From the NCBI GenBank assembly GCA_004376325.1, contig SOKC01000134.1:1-12304 (forward strand): a DNA stretch of 12,304 nt, read 5' to 3'. Positions 6,723 through 12,304 of this stretch are shown here, piece by piece. This stretch comes from Actinomycetota bacterium (GTDB lineage Bacteria > Actinomycetota > Humimicrobiia > Humimicrobiales > Humimicrobiaceae). The first letter of the stretch is position 1; the number at the start of each line of letters is the position of its first letter. Made by a program: the position numbers and the translations under genes. The notes beneath the pieces were generated by a model, which saw nothing but the letters and a program-made list of their open reading frames with translations, was not told the DNA's origin and did no database searches.

Positions 6723-7976
6723 TTATAAATATTTTTTAAATCCCAGAGTGACATTATGACCGCCAAAGCCCATAGAATTTGAAAGCGCAATATTGACCTC
6801 TCTCTTCTGGCTTACCTTTGCTGTATAATTCAAGTCGCACTTTTCATCCGGATTATCAAGATTTATAGTTGGAGGAATAATATTATTTTTTATAGCCAAA
6901 ATTACAGCCACTGCTTCAATGGCGCCTGATGCCCCCAGGCAGTGGCCGATCATTGATTTGGTTGAATTTATATTTATATTATAAGCATACTCGCCAAAAC
7001 ATCTTTTAATTGCGGCACTTTCAACAGCATCATTTAATGGAGTCGATGTCCCGTGAGCATTAATATGGTCCACCTCTTCCAGGTCTACGCCGCCCTCATC
7101 CAGACAATTCCTGATACATCTGGCCACATTTGCACCCGACTGCTCCATTGCCGTTATATGATAGGCTTCCCCCGAAAGACCGTATCCAAAAATCTCGCAG
7201 TATATCTTAGCATCTCTTCTTAAGGCAGACTTGAGTTCTTCCAATATTAATATACCACAACCTTCGCCCATCACAAATCCATCTCTGTCCCTGTCAAATG
7301 GTCTGGAGGCTTTCTCCGGTTCATCATTTCTTGTAGAAAGAGCCTGCATCTTGGAAAAACCCGCCATTGCTAATGGGGTTATAGATGCTTCACTTCCACC
7401 GGCAATCATCACTTCAGCAACTCCCCTTTTAATTATCTCAAATGCATCCCCTATGGCATTTGAACCTGCAGCACAGGCTGTAGTTGTAGTGATTACCGGT
7501 CCTTTGGCCCCGCTGGCTATTGAAACCTGTGCAGCTGCCATATTGGATATCATCATGGGAATAAGGAAAGGGCTTACTTTATCTGCACCCCTGCTCAGCA
7601 GTCTTTCATGCTGCTGTTCCAGAGTCAAAAGTCCTCCCACTCCACTTCCTATATAAACTCCCACTTCATTTTCACTGTTGGAATTAATCTTAAAGCCGCT
7701 GTCTTTTATAGCATTTAATGTTGTAGCAACTGCAAATTGGGAAAATCTATCCATTCTTTTTGCCTGCTTGAAGTCCATATAATTTTCAGGCTCAAAATCC
7801 CTGATCTGGGCAGCTATCTTGGAAGCAATCTTTTCTACATCAAACCGGTCAATCCTGCTAACACCTGATTTTCCGGAAATTAGATTTTCCCAGAATCTGT
7901 CAACTTCCAGTCCTAACGGCGACATTATTCCCAGTCCGGTTACAACTACCCTCCTTCCTTTATTTATTTGTTCCAT
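6723..7976 (-). CDS. fabF: Beta-ketoacyl-ACP synthase II (elongating condensing enzyme)
   Basis: FabF condenses malonyl-ACP with acyl-ACP in the elongation cycle. The 417 residues carry the thiolase-fold start VVVTGLGIMSPLG (10-22); the nucleophile Cys168 in TTTACAAGSNAIGDA; His309 in HGTSTPLND; Lys340; His345 in MIGHCLGASGA; and FGGHNVTLGF (404-413) with the gatekeeper glycines. The Cys-His-His triad marks it as FabB/FabF type rather than FabH (Cys-His-Asn). FabF is favoured over FabB by its length and FGGHN motif. The start follows AAAGGAA by 7 bases. A 38-base gap separates it from fabG, where many bacteria place acpP; there is no room for an ACP gene. Confidence 0.95.
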   Translation of the reverse strand: MEQINKGRRVVVTGLGIMSPLGLEVDRFWENLISGKSGVSRIDRFDVEKIASKIAAQIRDFEPENYMDFKQAKRMDRFSQFAVATTLNAIKDSGFKINSNSENEVGVYIGSGVGGLLTLEQQHERLLSRGADKVSPFLIPMMISNMAAAQVSIASGAKGPVITTTTACAAGSNAIGDAFEIIKRGVAEVMIAGGSEASITPLAMAGFSKMQALSTRNDEPEKASRPFDRDRDGFVMGEGCGILILEELKSALRRDAKIYCEIFGYGLSGEAYHITAMEQSGANVARCIRNCLDEGGVDLEEVDHINAHGTSTPLNDAVESAAIKRCFGEYAYNININSTKSMIGHCLGASGAIEAVAVILAIKNNIIPPTINLDNPDEKCDLNYTAKVSQKREVNIALSNSMGFGGHNVTLGFKKYL

Positions 7977-8014
7977 AAATAATTCCTTTTTTTAAAATGT
8001 TATCACTCTACCTG

Positions 8015-8758
8015 TTAAATACCCATTCCACCATCCAGATTTATCACGGTACCGGTTATATAATTGGAGTCATCACTTGCCAGAAAAAGCGCTGTTTTTG
8101 CCACATCGTCTACACTTCCCAGCCTCCCGCTAGGAATTTGCTCCATCAATTTTTCCTTTATTTTATCACTCAACTTTTCTGTCATTTCAGTTTCAATATA
8201 GCCAGGAGCTATAGCATTAACCAGAATATTTCTGCCCGCAAGTTCTCTGGCAAGGGTCTTGGTAAGCCCTATTATTCCGGCTTTAGATGACGAGTAATTA
8301 CTCTGTCCCGCATTCCCGTGAACCCCTACTATTGAAGATATATTTATTATTTTTCCACTTCTCTTCTTTACCATATATTTGACTGTATGCTTGGAACAGA
8401 TAAAAGCTCCGGTCAGGTTTATATCAATTACTTTCTTCCAATCTTTAAGACTCATCCTGAGTATCAGATTATCCCTGGTGATTCCGGCATTATTGACCAG
8501 AATATCAATCCTGCCTTCAGCCTCAATAATTTTTTTTATAGATTGCTCCACACCTTTTTCGTCAGTTATATCTACTTTGAAAAAATTAACTTTATTATCA
8601 TAAGCTAGCTGAAATTCACTTACGGTTTTTACTCCTTCTTCCTGGTTGACATCAAAAATATATACGGATGCACCTTCCTCTAAAAAAGTCTGGCTGATCT
8701 TCTTTCCAATACCCCTGGCGCCGCCGGTTATTATAGCCACCCTATCTTTAAGCCTCAT
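8015..8758 (-). CDS. fabG: 3-oxoacyl-ACP reductase
   Basis: FabG is a classical short-chain dehydrogenase that reduces 3-oxoacyl-ACP to 3-hydroxyacyl-ACP with NADPH. The 247 residues contain TGGARGIG (11-18) for cofactor binding, DIT (63-65), NNAGITRDN (89-97), the catalytic tetrad N114, S142, Y155 and K159 (SNYSSSKAG), and PGYIETEMT (185-193). The basic Arg15 beside the glycine motif fits NADPH use. SDRs are promiscuous, but the position between fabD and fabF and the ITRDNLILRM motif make FabG the firm call. The start at 8756-8758 lies inside fabD, with an 11-base overlap, behind a double AAGGAAGGA ribosome binding site, so translation is likely coupled. Confidence 0.95.
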   Translation of the reverse strand: MRLKDRVAIITGGARGIGKKISQTFLEEGASVYIFDVNQEEGVKTVSEFQLAYDNKVNFFKVDITDEKGVEQSIKKIIEAEGRIDILVNNAGITRDNLILRMSLKDWKKVIDINLTGAFICSKHTVKYMVKKRSGKIINISSIVGVHGNAGQSNYSSSKAGIIGLTKTLARELAGRNILVNAIAPGYIETEMTEKLSDKIKEKLMEQIPSGRLGSVDDVAKTALFLASDDSNYITGTVINLDGGMGI

Positions 8759-9758
8759 TTATGATTCCTTCCTTTTTTAATGCATTTTTTAAATTCTCAA
8801 TATCTTCCATTTTGTTGGTGTTCAGTATAATAATATCCTTGCCACTCCTTTGTGCAATTCTACCAACCAATCCGGATAAAACTCTCCCGGGGCCAACTTC
8901 TACAAATATCCCGACACCTTTCTTAAGCAGATACTCAATACTGTCAACCCACCTTATGGGACCGGTCAGCTGGCCGGTCAAGGTCTTTTTAATATCATTC
9001 CTATATCTGTAAGCCACCTCGGTGGTGGAAAAGAAAGGCAATTTCATATCTGTAAGTTTAACATTTTCTTCAATAAATCTCCCAAGCTTATCTGAAACTT
9101 CCTTCATCAGTGGACAATGCGAAGCAATGCCAACTTTAAGCGGTATTATCTTTCTTACCCCTCTCAATTTTAATTCCTTTATTGCTTCCCCAACTGCGTC
9201 TTCATATCCACTTATCACTATCTGCAAGTAGTCATTATAATTGGCAACAAATACCCTGCCCTTTAAACCACCAAGAACATCTTCAATTATACTTATACCT
9301 GTCCCTAAAACAGCAGCCATCATTCCTTTTACACTCCTGTCAGCTTCACTCATAATTTTCCCCCTGTATCCAACAAGCTTCACCCCCTGCTCAAAACTAT
9401 AAGCACCGCTGCTGTAAAGCGCACTGTATTCTCCAAGGCTATGTCCCAATACAGTATCAATGCACTCTCTATTTATAGAAAGATCATTTACTATATAATC
9501 ATTTAGAGCGCAGCTTAATGTGTAAATTGAAATCTGGCTAAACCGTGTATCATCAAGTGAGTTATTCCTATCTCTGCCGCTAATTATCTTTAATATATCA
9601 CTGCCTATAAGCTCACTTGAAATTTCAAAGTACCTGCTATATTTGGCATTAGAGCCTAAAAATTCTTCACCCATATCCGGATACTGTGAACCCTGACCCG
9701 GAAACATAAGAGCAATCCTTTTAAAGTCCCCAGTATCTTTTTTGTTTTTACCATTCAA
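8748..9758 (-). CDS. fabD: Malonyl-CoA:ACP transacylase
   Basis: FabD transfers malonyl groups from CoA to ACP. The 336 residues include LMFPGQGSQYPDMG (17-30); the nucleophile Ser107 in GHSLGEYSAL; Arg132 in GYRGKIM, which binds the malonyl carboxylate; His214 in ASHCPLM; Gln263; and VEVGPGRVLSGL (287-298). The usual FSPLM or FHSPLM block reads SHCPLM here. The start is TTG at 9756-9758, giving an N-terminus of about 12 extra residues. It is chosen because GAAAGG lies 10 bases upstream; the first in-frame ATG (residue 18) would delete the first strand and is unlikely. The gene follows fabZ by 15 bases and overlaps fabG. Confidence 0.94.
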   Translation of the reverse strand: MNGKNKKDTGDFKRIALMFPGQGSQYPDMGEEFLGSNAKYSRYFEISSELIGSDILKIISGRDRNNSLDDTRFSQISIYTLSCALNDYIVNDLSINRECIDTVLGHSLGEYSALYSSGAYSFEQGVKLVGYRGKIMSEADRSVKGMMAAVLGTGISIIEDVLGGLKGRVFVANYNDYLQIVISGYEDAVGEAIKELKLRGVRKIIPLKVGIASHCPLMKEVSDKLGRFIEENVKLTDMKLPFFSTTEVAYRYRNDIKKTLTGQLTGPIRWVDSIEYLLKKGVGIFVEVGPGRVLSGLVGRIAQRSGKDIIILNTNKMEDIENLKNALKKEGIINEA

Positions 9759-9768
9759 CTGTAGAAAA

Positions 9769-9774
9769 CCTTTC
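9769..9774 (-). promoter_or_regulatory. Ribosome binding site that decides the fabD TTG start
   Basis: GAAAGG on the minus strand overlaps the last base of the fabZ gene's stop and lies 10 bases before the TTG at 9756-9758. No in-frame ATG is available before residue 18, so this site supports the TTG start. Confidence 0.6.
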
Positions 9775-10202
9775 TAGCGCAGAGCAAACATTATATCCGC
9801 AGTGCAGGCAATATCGTTTCCAACCATTGCCCTGCCCTTTGCCCTGCCAATATTTCTCTTAAAACTTTCCATTTCAACCTCTACAGTCATTTCATCTCCG
9901 GGTTTTACTACTCTCCTGAACCTGGCTTTATCTATACCGGCAAATAGTACCAATTTTCCTTTATTTTCAGGCAGCATTAGAACTGAAACTGCGCCCGCCT
10001 GGGCAATAGTCTCAACTATGAGAACTCCGGGCATAATGGGATTGGAGGGAAAATGTCCTTTAAAATAATATTCTTCCTGCCTGACATATTTTACCGCTTT
10101 AATTCTCTTGCCTGGCTCAACTTCAACAATTTTATCGATTAAAAGAAAGGGATCTCTGTGAGGAATAATATTTTCAATATCTTTCCTGCTCATTTCTTCC
10201 AT
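9774..10202 (-). CDS. fabZ: 3-hydroxyacyl-ACP dehydratase
   Basis: FabZ dehydrates 3-hydroxyacyl-ACP to trans-2-enoyl-ACP. The 142-residue hot-dog-fold protein shows IIPHRDPFLLIDKI (12-25), then the catalytic His50 in GHFPSNPIMPGV and Glu64 in LIVETIAQAG, and later the FAGIDKARFRRVVKPGD block. The length and the Glu, rather than Asp, at the active site match FabZ rather than FabA. The start at 10200-10202 is preceded by AAAGGA at 8 bases, which favours it over the ATG at codon 4. It is the first gene of the operon fabZ-fabD-fabG-fabF-accD-accA, so the promoter should lie in 10203-10432, but I see no convincing -35/-10 pair for this strand. Confidence 0.95.
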   Translation of the reverse strand: MEEMSRKDIENIIPHRDPFLLIDKIVEVEPGKRIKAVKYVRQEEYYFKGHFPSNPIMPGVLIVETIAQAGAVSVLMLPENKGKLVLFAGIDKARFRRVVKPGDEMTVEVEMESFKRNIGRAKGRAMVGNDIACTADIMFALR

Positions 10203-10322
10203 AACTTGTTTCCTTTATATAAAAAAATCTTTTATGGTAAATATAAAATGGAACCCCCACAGCTTTTTAGATAGACGCTGCAATATTTTTATAGTTTCAT
10301 AGAAAAACCGCTGCTCTGATTC

Positions 10323-10336
10323 TGCAGCCGGCTGCA
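10323..10336. repeat. 14-base perfect palindrome between the fatty-acid operon and the TM2 gene
   Basis: TGCAGCCGGCTGCA equals its own reverse complement and is strikingly GC-rich for an AT-rich divergent region. Its right half extends into GCTGCAATA (10331-10339), which recurs directly at 10277-10285, 54 bases away and nearer to fabZ. It could be an operator for a dimeric regulator of either direction. It does not resemble the FapR or FabT operators as I know them. The rest of 10203-10432 is AT-rich, with no RNA gene or coding signal that I can see. Confidence 0.45.
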
Positions 10337-10382
10337 ATACATAATTCCATATTTTTTTAGTTATTTATTCTTTCTTTTTTTA

Positions 10383-10388
10383 TATAAT
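10383..10388 (+). promoter_or_regulatory. Candidate -10 box for the TM2-birA unit
   Basis: TATAAT lies 44 bases before the TTG start of the TM2 gene, at a reasonable distance for a short leader. A good -35 hexamer is not visible, and the surrounding sequence is a run of A and T. Confidence 0.3.
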
Positions 10389-10420
10389 ATATAGTATTAT
10401 TTTTTGTAAAATAATTTAAA

Positions 10421-10426
10421 AAGGAG
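10421..10426 (+). promoter_or_regulatory. Ribosome binding site that decides the TM2 TTG start
   Basis: AAGGAG stands 6 bases before the TTG at 10433-10435, a near-ideal Shine-Dalgarno sequence. It settles the start, because no ATG exists before the hydrophobic segment. Confidence 0.75.
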
Positions 10427-10432
10427 TAAACA

Positions 10433-10633
10433 TTGAAAGAAGTAAACTGGGTTTTAGCGCTGGTAATGTCTATTGTTTTTGGCCAGCTTGGCGTAGACAG
10501 GTTCATAATGGGACATGTAGGTCTGGGGATTTTGAAACTGATAACCTTTGGCGGTTTTGGAATCTGGTGGATCATTGATGTCATTTTAATTGCTACTAAA
10601 TATAATTTTAGCAATGTAAAATGGGCTGACTGA
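10433..10633 (+). CDS. Small TM2-domain membrane protein
   Basis: This 66-residue protein consists almost entirely of a TM2 domain. A first hydrophobic segment (about 6-17) is followed by the conserved GVDRFIMGHVGLGILKL (20-36), a short glycine turn (GGFG), and a second membrane segment containing IWWIIDVILIA (44-54). The D-R-F motif between two helices is the family hallmark. The biochemical role of bacterial TM2 proteins is unknown; they are predicted inner-membrane proteins. There is no signal peptide. It is probably co-transcribed with birA 19 bases downstream. The link to biotin ligation or fatty-acid synthesis is positional only. Confidence 0.85.
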   Translation: MKEVNWVLALVMSIVFGQLGVDRFIMGHVGLGILKLITFGGFGIWWIIDVILIATKYNFSNVKWAD

Positions 10634-10652
10634 CCAAATCCTTAAATATTAA

Positions 10653-11315
10653 ATGATAAATTTCAATTTAGCTAAGTATAAAAAGTCCCTTGAGACCGAT
10701 TATATCGGGAAAAATATTATTTATTTAAAAAAGACAGACTCCACCAATAATTTTGCCTCAAAACTTATAAAGAAAAGATCTGATTTGAAGAATAGTCCTT
10801 TAGAAGGAACTGTGGTGCTGGCTGAAACTCAGGGGAAAGGCAAAGGCAGACTGGAAAGAGTGTGGATATCTCCTGAAGGGGGTCTATGGTTTACCATAAT
10901 ACTTAAGACCGGACTTGAAGAAAAAAATCTTCCGGAAGTTACACTGATTGCCGCTTATTCCATCGCTGCCGTACTGGATACAGAATACGGCATAAAAGCA
11001 ATTATAAAATGGCCTAATGATATATATTATGAAAGATTAAAGTTAGGCGGTATTTTAACTGAAGTTGAAAAAATAAACAGCGATATTTATTTAATTATTG
11101 GAATTGGTATAAATGTAAACCTTGATACAGAAGACCTTGCCCCTTTTGGTAAAAAATCAGTGTCTATTAAAACTATATTGGGTAAAGACATAGAAAGAGA
11201 ATATTTCCTATCAAAAATACTGCTTGATTTTGAGAAAGATTATAAATATTACTCCCGGACAAAAGATTTTAAAACTTTATTTAAAAAAATAGAAAAAATT
11301 CTAAATTATGATTAA
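10653..11315 (+). CDS. birA: Biotin-[acetyl-CoA-carboxylase] ligase, catalytic domain only
   Basis: BirA activates biotin with ATP and attaches it to the lysine of the AccB carrier, so it matures the enzyme whose carboxyltransferase genes lie in the neighbouring operon. Visible motifs are KKTDSTN (26-32); the biotinyl-AMP loop QGKGKGR with Arg66 and Trp71; KWPNDI (119-124); Lys130 in LKLGGILTE; and GIGINVN (150-156). At 220 residues it lacks both the N-terminal HTH (so no repressor role) and the C-terminal SH3-like domain normally found after the catalytic core. In the loop, the usual Gly of GRGRxGR is Glu68 and one Arg is Lys64. The start has only a poor ribosome binding site, so it may depend on readthrough from the TM2 gene. 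The 113 bases downstream show no convincing terminator. Confidence 0.9.
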   Translation: MINFNLAKYKKSLETDYIGKNIIYLKKTDSTNNFASKLIKKRSDLKNSPLEGTVVLAETQGKGKGRLERVWISPEGGLWFTIILKTGLEEKNLPEVTLIAAYSIAAVLDTEYGIKAIIKWPNDIYYERLKLGGILTEVEKINSDIYLIIGIGINVNLDTEDLAPFGKKSVSIKTILGKDIEREYFLSKILLDFEKDYKYYSRTKDFKTLFKKIEKILNYD

Positions 11316-11428
11316 ATCCTGGAGGTGCTTTTTTTATATAATATTAGTATAATAAGACCATTAAAATTGCTTTAAAAAAATTCTATTTATCAAAATGGAA
11401 ACTAAAAGCAAAATTGCCTTTAAATATT

Positions 11429-12283
11429 TTATTTTCTTTGGTAGTAAATACCCTCTTTTAATTTTTTTAATAAATATAAAATTCTATTAAAATCATCTCT
11501 TTTAGGAAGCAACATGTCTCTAATTAAATTAAAATCAGAATTCTTAGAAGTTTCTTCATCTATAATTTTTCTTAAATATTCAATGGTTTGATTTGTACAT
11601 ATCTTACTCATTTCTTTTCCTAATAATACAATTCCAGCAACTTGATTATCAAAATCTTCACTCTCTAATAATTGTAATTCTGATTTATATAATTTATCAA
11701 AAATCCCTGCATTTTCATAATTCTTCATAATGAATAATAAGTCTTCTGCATCTTTTGATCTATTAGGAAAGTTATCTTTCCACGCAAATAACTTTAAGAT
11801 TGCTAAGCCTGGAAGTGTTGGTATTTTAACTTCCAATGTCGGATTATTTTGCAACCTAACTAAAGTTGAATAATTATAAACTTCATTAAATCCCATAACG
11901 GACATAACAACTTCATTTTCAGGCGGCCAACTTATTCTTTCATTTTTATCGGATATATCTCCAAAGGGAACTATATCAATTAAAATATCATTATAAAGAA
12001 CTCTACGTTTTTCTTTTAATTTTTTAAACTCTCCAGACTTTTCTAAGGTATTAATTAGTTTGTCAAATTGCTTCCAGCTCGAGACTTTAATTCCCAGATC
12101 AATATCCATGGTCATTCTGGGCGCTTTAATTTCATAAAAATATTCCATTATAATATCCCTTGCTAATGCACCAATTATAAAAAAAGATATTTTAAGGGAA
12201 TCAGCTACTTTTTTTATTTCTTTAATTGCGGCAATATATGAACTATCAAGTTTCCCTGATATGTCTATTAATATATTTTTCAT
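11429..12283 (-). CDS. Predicted nucleotidyltransferase, AbiEii-like (possible toxin)
   Basis: This 284-residue protein has the polymerase-beta-type nucleotidyltransferase signature. There is a short helix-entry motif IIGALARD (36-43), then MTMDIDLGI (57-65) with the paired metal aspartates D60 and D62, and a later strand LIDIVPFGD (101-109) offering the third acidic residue D103. The block LAILKLFAWKDN with RSKDAEDL (175-182) matches the K...KD..DL pattern of AbiEii-type proteins. The C-terminal third is helical and unassigned. Such proteins can be toxins that modify tRNA 3' ends, or resistance-type transferases. The ATG overlaps an upstream stop (ATGA), implying a two-gene unit. Codon use is even more AT-rich than in the fab genes, which fits acquisition by transfer. 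The specific activity is not determined here. Confidence 0.7.
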   Translation of the reverse strand: MKNILIDISGKLDSSYIAAIKEIKKVADSLKISFFIIGALARDIIMEYFYEIKAPRMTMDIDLGIKVSSWKQFDKLINTLEKSGEFKKLKEKRRVLYNDILIDIVPFGDISDKNERISWPPENEVVMSVMGFNEVYNYSTLVRLQNNPTLEVKIPTLPGLAILKLFAWKDNFPNRSKDAEDLLFIMKNYENAGIFDKLYKSELQLLESEDFDNQVAGIVLLGKEMSKICTNQTIEYLRKIIDEETSKNSDFNLIRDMLLPKRDDFNRILYLLKKLKEGIYYQRK

Positions 12284-12304
12284 AAATTATCCCAGCTGTT
12301 TCTA
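12280..12304 (-). CDS. Possible 3' end of a partner gene upstream of the nucleotidyltransferase
   Basis: A minus-strand frame enters from the right edge and ends at TGA 12280-12282, overlapping the nucleotidyltransferase ATG as ATGA. Its visible end reads RNSWDNL. ATGA overlaps of this kind are typical of coupled genes, and AbiEii-like proteins usually follow a smaller partner or antitoxin. Only eight codons are visible, so this frame could equally be chance. Confidence 0.25.

Noticed and set aside
7231..7656. A 141-residue open frame antisense to fabF
   Set aside because: It lies wholly inside fabF, whose active-site motifs fix the coding strand, and its translation looks like a frame shadow.
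8015..8758. FabG as a general SDR of another pathway
   Set aside because: Its place between fabD and fabF with overlapping translation, the tetrad spacing and the ITRDNL motif all fit FabG.
10357..10614. An 85-residue minus-strand frame across the TM2 gene
   Set aside because: It is antisense to the TM2 gene, which has an ideal ribosome binding site and a recognised domain; the minus frame has no ribosome binding site or domain.
11404..11425. A possible terminator hairpin between birA and the nucleotidyltransferase gene (AAAGCA ... TGCCTTT)
   Set aside because: The stem is about six pairs with a bulge and nearly all A-T, and the following sequence is not a clean T-run.
1..12304. CRISPR arrays, tRNA or rRNA genes, insertion sequences, riboswitches
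   Set aside because: I saw no regularly spaced repeats, cloverleaf sequence, transposase motif or conserved riboswitch core in the window.

Overview
This is an AT-rich bacterial window. Its PASTA-repeat Ser/Thr kinase and adjacent PP2C phosphatase suggest a low-GC Gram-positive-type lineage (Bacillota, low-GC Actinomycetota, Atribacterota or a relative). That placement is inferred from gene content and composition; nothing here fixes the taxon. Coding is heavy in ATA and AGA codons, and three genes (malic enzyme, fabD and the TM2 protein) start with TTG, each behind a clear Shine-Dalgarno sequence.

Layout. The left edge (3-463, minus) is a compact HicA/HicB toxin-antitoxin pair. Positions 464-910 hold no intact gene. 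They contain a decayed plus-strand fragment (516-695) and a small minus-strand gene broken by two apparent frameshifts (737-914), the latter abutting the end of a malic enzyme gene (911-2137, minus). A divergent intergenic region (2138-2363) leads into a plus-strand pair: a PP2C phosphatase (2364-3122) and a membrane-anchored kinase with four PASTA repeats (3126-4946). This pair meets the fatty-acid operon head-on with only 6 bases between the stop codons.

The centre (4953-10202, minus) is a tight fatty-acid biosynthesis operon. In transcription order it runs fabZ, fabD, fabG, fabF, accD, accA, with gaps of 6 to 38 bases or short overlaps. It supplies malonyl-CoA (carboxyltransferase subunits of acetyl-CoA carboxylase), loads it onto ACP (FabD), and carries out condensation (FabF), ketoreduction (FabG) and dehydration (FabZ). 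The ACP gene, fabH, the enoyl-ACP reductase, accB, accC and a FapR/FabT-type regulator are absent and must be encoded elsewhere. Divergent from fabZ, across a 230-base region with a 14-base perfect palindrome, lie a small TM2-domain membrane protein and a short biotin-protein ligase (birA). Biotin ligase modifies the biotin carrier of the same carboxylase, so it fits functionally with accA and accD.

The right edge (11429-12283, minus) encodes a predicted nucleotidyltransferase of the MNT/AbiEii-like type. Its start overlaps the stop of an open frame that leaves the window, so it is probably the second gene of a two-gene unit, possibly toxin-antitoxin or defence related. The metabolic core is ordinary. 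The less explained parts are the right-edge nucleotidyltransferase pair, the C-terminally short BirA, the missing acpP, the decayed genes at 516-914 and the palindrome upstream of the fatty-acid operon.
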